A stretch of 43,578 bases of DNA from Thermoplasmata archaeon (GCA_021850545.1 JAJZLU010000079.1:1-43578); one strand, 5' to 3'. Counted from the first letter of the stretch, positions 1 to 6,199 are shown. Notes: generated from the sequence alone by a model not told the origin. Numbers and translations: made by a program.

Positions 1-258
1 ACGATCACGCTTTTCCCTCAAGTCATGGCCGTCCCATTCACCAGGATAATCAGGGAAATATGCAGCAATTTCATCCTTGGGAATATGCCAGGAAACCTGA
101 CCTGTTGGGAGATCGATGTAAAGAATGGACCATTCATCCTCCCGGTTCCTGATCCCTGTTTGATATCCAAGTTGCCTGGCCAGGGCTGCCAGAACCTGGA
201 CTGCAAGGTTGCGGTCAAGGTATGCTTCATCGGATGTGGACTCGTATTTGTCGTTCAA
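1..258 (-). CDS. Hypothetical accessory protein, partial, TTG start
   Basis: An open frame of 86 codons runs from a TTG at 258 off the left edge, so the C-terminus is missing. A GAGGTG ribosome site lies five bases before the TTG, and the TTG overlaps the TGA of the upstream gene in a TTGA arrangement, which points to coupled translation. The product is rich in charged residues and carries the motif PGEWDGHD near residue 76. I recall WDGH-type motifs in phage and plasmid proteins, but I cannot confirm the family. Function unknown. The setting is a run of small accessory genes. Confidence 0.6.
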   Translation of the reverse strand, partial: MNDKYESTSDEAYLDRNLAVQVLAALARQLGYQTGIRNREDEWSILYIDLPTGQVSWHIPKDEIAAYFPDYPGEWDGHDLREKRDR

Positions 259-443
259 GATAGCACCTCACTGTATGTCTTGAGAACTGCGTTGCTGAAT
301 GTTTGAGCATGGCTTTCACACAATACCCTGTGAAAGCCCGGGACATGCACGTATCCTGTTGCAAAAGAATCACAGCCTTCTATCTCGCATACCTGCTTTA
401 TTCCCAGCAGGACACAAAGCCAGTTGCGTTTCGTAATTGCCAT
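255..443 (-). CDS. Small Cys/His-rich protein, probable zinc binder (62 aa)
   Basis: A 62-residue protein with a CEIEGC motif (about residues 19-24) followed some 15 residues later by HRVLCESH. This C-x3-GC ... C-x2-H spacing suggests one zinc-binding knuckle. The start at 443 has a GAGGA site six bases upstream. The gene begins two bases after the stop of the preceding gene, and its own TGA overlaps the next TTG start. It shares the same two half-motifs, in the opposite order, with the protein encoded just upstream. The family is not recognised; zinc binding is inference from the cysteine and histidine pattern. Confidence 0.6.
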   Translation of the reverse strand: MAITKRNWLCVLLGIKQVCEIEGCDSFATGYVHVPGFHRVLCESHAQTFSNAVLKTYSEVLS

Positions 444-445
444 TT

Positions 446-637
446 TCAGTCCTCCTCAAAAAATCTGGAATCGATCATAACGAAACTGATTGGTTTATGT
501 TCACATCCGTCAACGTCACACCCGATCCCCTCAGGGGAACAATGCTGCAATGCCGGGTGATCCTCTACGATGAATTTGCCTTCCTTTTTGCATTCTGCCA
601 GGTGTTTGTCGCAAAGAAATACATATTCTCCTGTCAT
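446..637 (-). CDS. Small Cys/His-rich protein, probable zinc binder (63 aa)
   Basis: A 63-residue protein. It starts with YVFLCDKH (residues 5-12) and has CDVDGCEH near residues 40-47, so the half-motifs LC-x2-H and C-x3-GC occur in the reverse order to those in the downstream neighbour. The start at 637 lies four bases after the stop of the 280-residue gene, and a GAGAGG stretch just upstream can serve as ribosome site. Probably a metal-binding accessory protein of a plasmid or virus-like element. No family is recognised. Confidence 0.6.
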   Translation of the reverse strand: MTGEYVFLCDKHLAECKKEGKFIVEDHPALQHCSPEGIGCDVDGCEHKPISFVMIDSRFFEED

Positions 638-641
638 CTTA

Positions 642-1484
642 TCAATCCTCTCCGCTGTACGGTTTCTCTATCCTGGTCTTAGCTTCATCCACCGATATCT
701 CTGGAGGATTCTGGTAGAATGGCATCATCTTCTGCTTTGTCTCACGCTTGATGCTGTCCTCTCTTTCCTGTGTGTTTCCCCTAATCATTGGCGAGAACTG
801 CCTGAAGTAATCAAGTGGAAGGTCGTCAATGTGCGGATTGTTGACGTATTCCTTCTCAAACATCTTATAATCAAGCCTGAGGGAATATCTGTCATAGAGG
901 TCATTTTCAGACGGTGCAAGCCATGTTTCAGGTTCACTTGGAATCAATAGGTTGTTCTTTCCAATGTGTCTTCTAAGTATCCTGAATGTGCTGTTAGATG
1001 CTTTATCTGTTAACCTGAAACCTTCCTCTGTTTCTTCTACCTCATAGGCATGGATCCTTTTCTCAGCCATGAGCTGTTTCACGATTGGTGTTGGATCTAT
1101 TGGATCTCTTTTCAGAACTCTAAAAATGCCTGCCTGCACCAGTGAACGGAAATACCAGGCATGGCAATCCTGTTCAAGCTTCATGTCCAGTTGGAGCTTT
1201 TCCCTGTCATCCACTCTGGTCTTGAGGCTGTTGTATTCTGCCTCCTTGATTGAGAGTTCCACCCTCAAGTCGGAGATCTCCTGGGCTAGCTTGCTGAGCC
1301 TTATGGTATCAGGATCCTTTGGCATAATTGCATGAATGGCACGCCTGTACACCAGTGATGCATTTATCTCAGGATGCTCCTTGAGGAACTGTTCGGCTTC
1401 ATAGTCGCTTGATATCTGCCTTACTGGTGCCTTCTTGTCTCCCATGGAAGGTCTCCCGACATTCTTCTTTGACTTTCCCCTCAT
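642..1484 (-). CDS. Hypothetical 280-aa accessory protein with coiled coil
   Basis: The N-terminus is basic and contains a GRPS tetrapeptide (about residues 11-14) reminiscent of an AT-hook, followed by a short acidic/helical stretch and a heptad-rich predicted coiled coil at roughly residues 60-100. The C-terminal half is mixed and polar. No enzymatic motif was seen. A GGAAGGTGATC ribosome site precedes the ATG at 1484. The gene is the largest of the minus-strand accessory train and lies directly downstream of an AT-rich perfect palindrome and two repeated operator-like sites. A DNA-binding or structural role for a mobile element is possible, but this is inference. Confidence 0.65.
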   Translation of the reverse strand: MRGKSKKNVGRPSMGDKKAPVRQISSDYEAEQFLKEHPEINASLVYRRAIHAIMPKDPDTIRLSKLAQEISDLRVELSIKEAEYNSLKTRVDDREKLQLDMKLEQDCHAWYFRSLVQAGIFRVLKRDPIDPTPIVKQLMAEKRIHAYEVEETEEGFRLTDKASNSTFRILRRHIGKNNLLIPSEPETWLAPSENDLYDRYSLRLDYKMFEKEYVNNPHIDDLPLDYFRQFSPMIRGNTQEREDSIKRETKQKMMPFYQNPPEISVDEAKTRIEKPYSGED

Positions 1485-1726
1485 GAGAGATCACCTTCCA
1501 TTCCTTTTCTAGAAGAGAGATAAGAAAAAGAAAAATGAAAAATAAATAAATATTTTAAATATTTATTTAATTCAAGCAAAAAGAGAGTAGAGCGGGATTT
1601 CTGGAAAGTGCTGTCCTGAATTTCGATATGTATTGAAATTCCTGAAACAATCTCTGAGCGGTTCTGTGTGCTATAAAGTAATCCTGAAATTTGATATGTA
1701 TTGAAATTGATGACATCAGAATTCAA
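1481..1726 (-). CDS. Possible small coupled gene (81 aa), uncertain
   Basis: For: the TTG at 1726 has the best ribosome site in the region, GGAGGT seven bases upstream. The TTG overlaps the previous stop (TTGA), and the frame's TGA overlaps the ATG of the next gene (ATGA), the signature of coupled genes. Against: the protein is low in complexity, with a Phe/Tyr/Ser-rich C-terminus, and the same DNA contains repeats and a long AT palindrome. It could be a real leader-type gene or an accidental open frame through a regulatory region. No homologue is recognised. Confidence 0.35.
   Translation of the reverse strand: MNSDVINFNTYQISGLLYSTQNRSEIVSGISIHIEIQDSTFQKSRSTLFLLELNKYLKYLFIFHFSFSYLSSRKGMEGDLS
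1543..1569. repeat. Perfect AT-only palindrome (13+1+13)
   Basis: Positions 1543-1555 are the exact reverse complement of 1557-1569 around a central T at 1556. The whole 27-base stretch is A and T only. It lies 59 bases before the ATG at 1484. It may act as a TATA/operator region for the downstream accessory genes or as a replication or melting element. Confidence 0.7.
1614..1640. repeat. Operator-like repeat, copy 1
   Basis: A 27-base sequence repeated at 1682-1708 with 25 of 27 bases identical. Its 3' part (1619-1640) is itself an imperfect palindrome, AATTTC ... GAAATT, matching its own reverse complement at 18 of 22 positions. Repeated imperfect palindromes at a fixed 68-base offset are typical of regulator or replication-initiator binding sites. 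Confidence 0.65.
1682..1708. repeat. Operator-like repeat, copy 2
   Basis: Second copy of the 27-base repeat of 1614-1640, differing at two positions. The core GATATGTATTGAAATT is identical. The two copies fall in different reading frames of the possible small gene spanning them, so selection appears to act on DNA rather than protein. Confidence 0.65.
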
Positions 1727-2052
1727 TGTCTAAACCTCCTTTGGCTTTGGTTTGCCTTATGATTCCCATACTTCAAGTGTCTCTCTTGAACGTACTTCTC
1801 CCTCTGGACTTTCTGTTCAGGATCCGGAAAAAATGTTGTTTTGATATCAAGGGTCAAAGGATTCTTGCTTACAATGATGCAATCATTCTGGTGCCTTGAC
1901 TGCCAGATTGATAATTGCCTTTCAGCCTCAGGAAGATCATATTCCACTATTCCCATTATTTCAGGGCTGTTGGCAGAAAGTGAATAGATTCTCCCAACCA
2001 GGATGACACCGGTGATCTTCTGTTGAATCAAGTTATCCTGACCGGAGATCAT
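1723..2052 (-). CDS. Hypothetical accessory protein (109 aa)
   Basis: A 109-residue protein with a hydrophobic, strand-like N-terminal half (ITGVILVGRIYSL, about residues 13-25) and a basic, Gln/Arg/His-rich tail. No known domain is recognised. The ATG at 2052 overlaps the TGA of an upstream open frame in an ATGA arrangement, and its own stop overlaps the next TTG, so it sits inside a coupled accessory operon. The 3' end of the gene contains the strong GGAGGT used by the next frame. Confidence 0.55.
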   Translation of the reverse strand: MISGQDNLIQQKITGVILVGRIYSLSANSPEIMGIVEYDLPEAERQLSIWQSRHQNDCIIVSKNPLTLDIKTTFFPDPEQKVQREKYVQERHLKYGNHKANQSQRRFRH

Positions 2053-2267
2053 TCAAGGACCTCCAGCAATTCTGCAAAGGTTTCTACATCAGGATAATAA
2101 TCTGCAACGGAGGAGGCAATAGATGGAGCGAAACCGAGTCTTATAAGTTGGAATTGAAGGAAAGAATCGCATTGCAGAGACGAACCCGGGGTTAAATCCG
2201 GTCGGCCCCACTCCGTTCTAGGGGTATAGATAAGGCCGAAAAGTCCTTCGATAATTTGACCGGCACT
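2049..2267 (-). pseudogene. Truncated C-terminal gene fragment at element boundary
   Basis: A minus-strand frame without a convincing start is open from about 2267 to a TGA at 2051-2049 that overlaps the next ATG. The last 40 residues look protein-like: LIRLGFAPSIASSVADYYP followed by an acidic Leu-rich end, loosely resembling a helix-hairpin-helix tail. The 5' part runs through a sequence that looks like the antisense of a tRNA 3' end. This suggests a gene cut by integration or recombination, with only its tail left in front of the accessory operon. The assignment is tentative. Confidence 0.35.
2183..2210 (+). pseudogene. Degenerate tRNA 3'-end-like segment
   Basis: On the plus strand CCGG-GGTTAAAT-CCGG resembles a T arm. 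It is followed by CGGCCCC (2203-2209) and an A, which would be the acceptor 3' strand and discriminator base. Stem pairing is imperfect and no 5' half is visible, so this is not a functional tRNA. It may be the leftover 3' end of an integration target at the right border of the accessory operon. Confidence 0.3.
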
Positions 2268-2386
2268 CTATATACTGGCGAAGCAGAAGATCTGTGTGCA
2301 ATTTGTAAGAAAGAATGAAAAGCTGAAAAATGGTCTATTGAATCAATAAAAAATGAAATTGGATTTGTTTCAAAGGTTCTGGGCAT

Positions 2387-3265
2387 TCAATAATGTTGGT
2401 CAATCATGCCGGACAACTGCGTAAGTGATTTTCCAATTTCTGTTGCAGCCCAGTCACTGTGTCCGTTTGATGGCAGACCCCTATAAATTAGGTTTATCCT
2501 TGTCCAATCCTGGAAAGGCTCAAATGTTATTTCGCACAGCCTCTCAGTGGGAATGTCATAATCTAAGCCAAATTCGGGTCCTGAAATCATGTTTCCCTTC
2601 TCATCAGCAAAAGAGTTCGTGTAGACCAGCTCTTTTAGAGGGATGATCTTCTTGTAAATGCCTGTGAGGTATTGCACTTTTGACCATGGAGTAACTGACC
2701 TGAGAAGATATCTCCCACCAACCCTTAGATCGTGCTCCAAAAATTCTAACTCTGTGGAACCAACTGGTACTAGACATCGCGCCCACTGTACCTCAATCTT
2801 TGGGTCAGTGAATGCGTTCCATACCATCTCGACAGGTGCATTAAAATTCCACACTATTTCCACATCTTTCAGCCCCACTTCCTTTTCGTTCACTTCTTTG
2901 TCAACTCCCATTTTGTTTAAGTCTCTTTTTTGCGCTTCAAGGACCTTCTCTAGAGTATTGAAACTGGTTTCCCACATTTTCCTGACTTGTGTCGTCCACT
3001 CTTCAAGTTCTAGTATAGTTTCCGCGTTTAGGCTGTACATCCTATATTGTGCCTTCTTCTCTACTTTCAATATTCCCGACTCCCGCAGTACACTCAAATG
3101 CTGCGAAATGGCAGGCTGACTTACACGGAAGTGCTCGTATATTTTGGCCGCAGATTGTTGGCCTTCGTTTGACAAGATCTGAACGATCTCCTGCCTTGTC
3201 GGGTCTGCCAATGCACGTAGCAGGTTGTTTACAGACTCAGGTTTCACTCTCTTGGTAGTGGTCAT
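2387..3265 (-). CDS. ArsR-type HTH regulator fused to SRPBCC (AHSA1-like) domain
   Basis: Residues about 8-110 form a winged-helix ArsR domain: LLRALADPTRQEIVQIL, then a recognition helix SQPAISQHLSVLRESGIL and a wing around VEKKAQYRMY. After a charged linker, residues about 135-292 form an SRPBCC/AHSA1 domain (VWNFNAPVEMVWNAFTDP ... GGRYLLRSVTP ... ITFEPF), a hydrophobic-cavity fold. In bacteria these two domains are commonly separate neighbouring genes; here they are one chain. The cavity may sense a small hydrophobic ligand that controls DNA binding. The ArsR part shows no clear metal-binding cysteine pair. A tandem operator abuts the start codon, so autoregulation is likely. Confidence 0.85.
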   Translation of the reverse strand: MTTTKRVKPESVNNLLRALADPTRQEIVQILSNEGQQSAAKIYEHFRVSQPAISQHLSVLRESGILKVEKKAQYRMYSLNAETILELEEWTTQVRKMWETSFNTLEKVLEAQKRDLNKMGVDKEVNEKEVGLKDVEIVWNFNAPVEMVWNAFTDPKIEVQWARCLVPVGSTELEFLEHDLRVGGRYLLRSVTPWSKVQYLTGIYKKIIPLKELVYTNSFADEKGNMISGPEFGLDYDIPTERLCEITFEPFQDWTRINLIYRGLPSNGHSDWAATEIGKSLTQLSGMIDQHY

Positions 3266-3297
3266 TTAAGCATTTGCTTAATTAAGTACTTGCTTAT
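3266..3297 (-). promoter_or_regulatory. Tandem 16-bp palindromic operator with TATA-like box
   Basis: Two adjacent 16-base units fill the space just before the regulator's ATG. Unit 1 (3266-3281) is TTAAGCA-TT-TGCTTAA, a perfect inverted repeat. Unit 2 (3282-3297) is TTAAGTA-CT-TGCTTAT, with one mismatched pair. The minus-strand TTATAAG at 3293-3299 can be the TATA box, so a bound dimer would block it. The regulator gene itself is the obvious candidate ligand. Beyond this, 3300-3663 contains only the tRNA-derived remnant at 3569-3603. Confidence 0.7.
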
Positions 3298-3568
3298 AAC
3301 CTTTTGTGCAGTTTGAAAGAAGCATTTTGAATGCTTTCATTCTGCTATCTATCACTAGAGCAGAAAACGGATCAAAACTAAATTGCTCCGTAAATAACAA
3401 TGTCGTGATCATGCTTCAGGGAGACAGCTTCTATTTTACTCCAAAAGAACTCAGGATGCCACACCCCTTTGATGTTTCGGTATAGTATTGGTTGGATTAA
3501 CAACACATGGCGAAGGAGAGTCCTATGCTTCCAGGTGATGTTGGAGCGGGATTGATCAAAACTAAAAG

Positions 3569-3603
3569 CAGGTCCGGAAAAGTTCGAACTCCCGACCTGT
3601 GGA
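3569..3603 (-). pseudogene. tRNA-Lys-like 3' remnant, copy 1
   Basis: Read on the minus strand the order is anticodon-stem 3' strand TCCAC, variable AGGTC, T stem GGGAG, T loop TTCGAAC, T-stem 3' strand TTTTC (wobble pairs), acceptor CGGACCT and discriminator G. The lengths 5-5-5-7-5-7-1 are exact tRNA geometry. It matches the remnant at 6191-6232 in most positions of variable loop, T arm and acceptor. No 5' half precedes it, so it cannot be a working tRNA. Confidence 0.6.
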
Positions 3604-3663
3604 GGCAGTTTATGACCTAAAAAGCCCTAAAATTATTGGCAGAATATGAATGACCGCCATCGT

Positions 3664-4056
3664 TCAATAAGACTCAACGGTGAGTCTGTCAATGTTTGAG
3701 AAATGGTTAACATTTCTGGTCAGAATGGGTTCTTCATTGGAGATGCATATCCCTGCTATCATGGCGTCTTCTGGATCAATGGTTAGTCCCCTGCTTTTTT
3801 TGTCTGCAAATATTTCTCCAGCCTCTCTTGCAGATTCAAAATCTAAGTGGTGAACGACAATATTTCGAAGAACTTTGTCGATTTTGGTCTTCTCCTCTAT
3901 TGGCCTGATACTCAAGTTAAGTCCCACATAAAGTTCAAAGACGGAAACTGTAGTTATGTTGACCTGCACTCCTTCTCTTTCCAATTCCTCTCCCTTTCCT
4001 ATGGCTGAACGGTCGCCCCTCATTACATCTATAAGGAAAGTGGTATCAGCAATCAT
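3664..4056 (-). CDS. vapC: VapC-type PIN-domain toxin ribonuclease
   Basis: A 130-residue PIN-domain protein. The acidic residues expected to hold Mg2+ are visible: D4 in MIADTTFLID, E41 in SVFELYVG and D97 in IDPEDAMIAGI. The fourth position is in LTRNVNHF, where an Asn stands where many homologues have Asp. VapC toxins cleave RNA, usually tRNA. The ATG shares its first base with the stop of the antitoxin gene (TAATG), as usual for vapBC. The gene sits between two tRNA-derived remnants. Confidence 0.9.
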   Translation of the reverse strand: MIADTTFLIDVMRGDRSAIGKGEELEREGVQVNITTVSVFELYVGLNLSIRPIEEKTKIDKVLRNIVVHHLDFESAREAGEIFADKKSRGLTIDPEDAMIAGICISNEEPILTRNVNHFSNIDRLTVESY

Positions 4057-4292
4057 TAACGTTCCAGCCTCTCGCTCATGTCTTGGTATCTTTTTCCGCT
4101 CAACTTCCTAGCTTCGTTTATATTTTTCAGCATTGATTCTGCCTCTTCTTGTGTTAGTGTTCCCCTGAGGTCCAGCAGAGTGGCTTTGTTTGTCAACCTG
4201 TTTATCACATCTGTGAAACTCTCATTCTTTCCCTTGAACTTTTTCAACCTGGAATAAGCTTCGTCTGAGATAGAAATATTCTTGCTTCCCAT
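4056..4292 (-). CDS. vapB: VapB-type antitoxin (78 aa)
   Basis: The short protein starts MGSKNISISDEAYSRLKKF, a typical N-terminal strand and helix of archaeal VapB (DUF217-like) antitoxins, and ends in a charged helical tail that would wrap the toxin. I chose the ATG at 4292 over the in-frame start at 4346 because homologues begin at this point and a palindromic operator lies immediately upstream. There is no Shine-Dalgarno site, so the message is probably leaderless. It overlaps vapC by one base. Confidence 0.8.
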   Translation of the reverse strand: MGSKNISISDEAYSRLKKFKGKNESFTDVINRLTNKATLLDLRGTLTQEEAESMLKNINEARKLSGKRYQDMSERLER

Positions 4293-4300
4293 GCTATCAT

Positions 4301-4312
4301 ACACATATGTGT
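4301..4312. promoter_or_regulatory. Palindromic operator of vapBC
   Basis: ACACATATGTGT is a perfect 12-base palindrome eight bases upstream of the vapB start. Antitoxins of this kind usually repress their own operon by binding such sites, so conditional autorepression is likely. Confidence 0.55.
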
Positions 4313-4382
4313 GTGTACTATTAAGATTTTCTAATCTGTAATGCATCAGGGAAACCTACTCGAATTTTATGATTTCAATCAA

Positions 4383-4415
4383 TATTTAAACCGTTATTTT
4401 CTGGGGCGAGACAAA
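4383..4415. repeat. 33-bp repeat upstream of the vapBC module, copy 1
   Basis: Matches 5262-5294 at 27 of 33 positions, including an identical 12-base start TATTTAAACCGT and an identical end GACAAA. Both copies lie upstream of a toxin-antitoxin operon, 90-145 bases from the antitoxin start. The rest of 4313-4667 contains the long flank repeat at 4437-4613 and no gene. Confidence 0.6.
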
Positions 4416-4436
4416 CTGTTGAGAAGTTCTCATATA

Positions 4437-4613
4437 AAATTACTCTCTAATTTGTATTACCCGTATTACCTATAATACAAGGATTATTTTCATGCAGACA
4501 TCATCTTATATCCTCCCACATTAATAATTGAAAGATGGATACCTTCCTGACAAACTACAAAATTCCAATATAGAAAAAGTTCCCAGAAGCAAACCGGGGT
4601 TTAGCGAGTCCGA
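4437..4613. repeat. Diverged direct repeat next to tRNA remnant, copy A
   Basis: About 160-175 bases aligning with 6030-6199 at roughly 70 percent by eye. Landmarks shared by both are ATTACCCGTATTACCT, the TTTTCATG/CTTTCATG step, CCCACATTAA, AGATGGA and AGCG(A/G)GTCCGA. The right end (minus-strand CGGACTC at 4606-4612) corresponds to the acceptor 3' strand of the tRNA remnant in copy B, but the T arm is not preserved. It represents a duplicated tRNA 3' flank. Confidence 0.6.
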
Positions 4614-4667
4614 ACGAGTCAGGTCAAAACATTAAGCGTACATTTTGTGTTAAAATATTGTCAATTA

Positions 4668-4946
4668 CTAATCCAACCAGGAATAGACATCAGATCTCTT
4701 AGCTATCCTTACAACTTTTATGCTCATTTCCTCCAGGAAAAATATGATTCTATATTCACCTACGCGGAGCCTGCTATAATTTCTTCCAGTTGCTGAAAGC
4801 TTCTTTACGTCCAACCTTCCATTTTTGTTGCTGGGATCATTTGCAAGCTCCCTGAGTTTTTCTTTTATCCTTTCCTGCAGAGATTTCTCCAGAGCTCTCA
4901 ACTCTGTTGCTGCAGTCTGGGACACCAGAATTTCATAGTTCGTCAA
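4668..4946 (-). CDS. RelE/ParE-family toxin
   Basis: The product has the small RelE fold pattern: an N-terminal strand NYEILVS, two helices with SLQERIKEKLREL, then KKLSATGRNYSRLRVGEYRIIFF and a final strand IKVVRIAKRSDVY. RelE-type toxins cleave mRNA on the ribosome; ParE types act on gyrase, and sequence alone does not decide between these. I prefer a TTG start at 4946, which has GAGGAG ten bases upstream inside the antitoxin gene. An ATG at 4964 in the same frame is the alternative. It overlaps the antitoxin gene, so the two are translationally coupled. Confidence 0.85.
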   Translation of the reverse strand: MTNYEILVSQTAATELRALEKSLQERIKEKLRELANDPSNKNGRLDVKKLSATGRNYSRLRVGEYRIIFFLEEMSIKVVRIAKRSDVYSWLD

Positions 4947-5118
4947 GAGGTATGAACTCCTCATCGTCAGAAATCCTATCGAGTTCGTTGAAAAATGATA
5001 CTTTTTGGCCGATCTCCAGAAGTTTCTCTATTATTTCGTCGTATGTCTGGCCTTTGCCACCTATCTTCTTGAGTTTCTCTCTTGTCTCCCTGGACACCTG
5101 GATGGTAGTTTGCACCAT
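4933..5118 (-). CDS. RelB-like antitoxin
   Basis: About 61 residues beginning MVQTTIQVSRETREKLKKIG, a ribbon-helix-helix-like DNA-binding start, followed by GQTYDEIIEKLLEIG and an acidic tail (DRISDDEEFIPLDEL) suited to neutralise a basic toxin. In-frame ATGs at 5148 and 5133 also exist; 5118 fits the family best. The gene precedes and overlaps the RelE-like gene. Confidence 0.75.
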   Translation of the reverse strand: MVQTTIQVSRETREKLKKIGGKGQTYDEIIEKLLEIGQKVSFFNELDRISDDEEFIPLDEL

Positions 5119-5261
5119 GTGCACACATCCCATTATCGTATATAGCAATTATTGATAACTATATGATGCGTATAACAATGCTCAATTATGCATAAGACTT
5201 TTCGACTGCCTATTTCCTTTTGTAGGCTTTTCTTTTGCAATGCAATATTATTAAGAGATGT

Positions 5262-5294
5262 TATTTAAACCGTAAATTTCTAGGGTTGGACAAA
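5262..5294. repeat. 33-bp repeat upstream of the RelBE-like module, copy 2
   Basis: Second copy of the sequence at 4383-4415 (27 of 33 identical). It lies between the antitoxin start and the divergent methyltransferase gene. It could be a shared promoter element or a trace of duplication of the toxin-antitoxin upstream region. Confidence 0.6.
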
Positions 5295-5347
5295 TTTCTT
5301 GTTAGCTATAACAAATAATACATATCAAACCAGATCTTGAACAACCA

Positions 5348-5974
5348 ATGGAACATTACAACTCAAGAAAAGTAGCTGAAGATTATCACAGGGCATTTGC
5401 AAATGACATGGACAATCCAGAATCTAAGAGAAAAGCAATTGAAAGATATGTCAGGTTCACTTCTAGGCTGAATCTGGGTGGACACATTCTGGATGCAGGT
5501 TGTGGCACTGGTAGATTTGTGCAGTATTTCATCAAGAATGGCTTTAGAGTGACTGGGATTGATAGTTCAAGCTCAATGATCGAAATAGCTGTCAAGAATA
5601 ACCCAATGGCTGAATTCAAGGTCATGGATATATGCAAATTGGATTTCCCGTCTAATTACTTTGATGGCATATGGAACGTTGCAACTCTCCTTCATTTAGA
5701 TGAATATCACGCCAAGATGACACTTCAGGAATCCAGGCGAGTTCTAAAGGCTAACGGAATCCTATATCTAGCCACAAGAACTAAAGACGCCAGCGTAAGC
5801 ATAGTGGAGGAGTCAACAGAAGGGGGAAAGATGGTTGTAAATTACTATTCTCCAAGTAAATTACGGGAGCTGTTAATGCATTCCGGTTTCGAAACAATTG
5901 GAATAGATGTTGAACCAGATGATTATTCAAGGCCCTTCGATTATGCTTATTCACTTGCCAAGCCAACTATTTGA
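5348..5974 (+). CDS. Class I SAM-dependent methyltransferase
   Basis: A 208-residue Rossmann-type methyltransferase. Motif I is ILDAGCGTGRF at residues 47-57, motif II acidic loop GIDSSSSMIE at 70-79, a motif III-like VMDICKLDFPSNYFDGIW follows, and the C-terminal region has SRRVLKANGILYLATR. It belongs to the methyltransferase 11/25 group that methylates small molecules, proteins or RNA; the substrate cannot be told. It stands alone on the plus strand between the RelBE-like pair and a tRNA remnant, so it is probably island cargo. Start at the first ATG; no clear ribosome site. Confidence 0.85.
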   Translation: MEHYNSRKVAEDYHRAFANDMDNPESKRKAIERYVRFTSRLNLGGHILDAGCGTGRFVQYFIKNGFRVTGIDSSSSMIEIAVKNNPMAEFKVMDICKLDFPSNYFDGIWNVATLLHLDEYHAKMTLQESRRVLKANGILYLATRTKDASVSIVEESTEGGKMVVNYYSPSKLRELLMHSGFETIGIDVEPDDYSRPFDYAYSLAKPTI

Positions 5975-6029
5975 GATGTGAAGCCATAAACTTGGACACT
6001 CCATCATGAAATCTCTGCACAAATTTGCC

Positions 6030-6199
6030 TTTTAATCTGCATTACCCGTATTACCTGTAATAAAAGAATTACTTTCATGTGGATGCTATCCTAATTTCCC
6101 CCACATTAAAAACTGAGAGATGGACACCTTTCCCACAATATCCAAAAATCAAGAAACAAAAGTCCTCACAGGACTAACCAGAGATTAAGCGGGTCCGAG
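6030..6199. repeat. Diverged direct repeat next to tRNA remnant, copy B
   Basis: Partner of 4437-4613. On the minus strand it is the downstream flank of the tRNA-Lys remnant that follows, so the pair marks a duplicated integration-site flank. The gap 5975-6346 holds this repeat, the remnant and the promoter region of the transporter, with no gene. Confidence 0.6.

Noticed and set aside
570-950. 126-codon plus-strand frame
   Set aside because: It is antisense to the 280-residue accessory gene, which has a good ribosome site and coupled neighbours; the plus frame has random-looking composition.
2192-2386. 64-codon minus-strand frame after the ArsR fusion gene
   Set aside because: It runs antisense through a tRNA-3'-like sequence, ends in a typical tRNA-antisense translation and has no ribosome site.
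3569-3603. A complete tRNA gene
   Set aside because: Only variable loop, T arm and acceptor 3' strand are present; no D arm, 5' acceptor strand or anticodon stem can be built upstream.
4456-4485. Short repeated TATTACC units that could suggest a CRISPR or iteron array
   Set aside because: Only two partial units with no spacers of constant length; they belong to the long diverged repeat pair instead.
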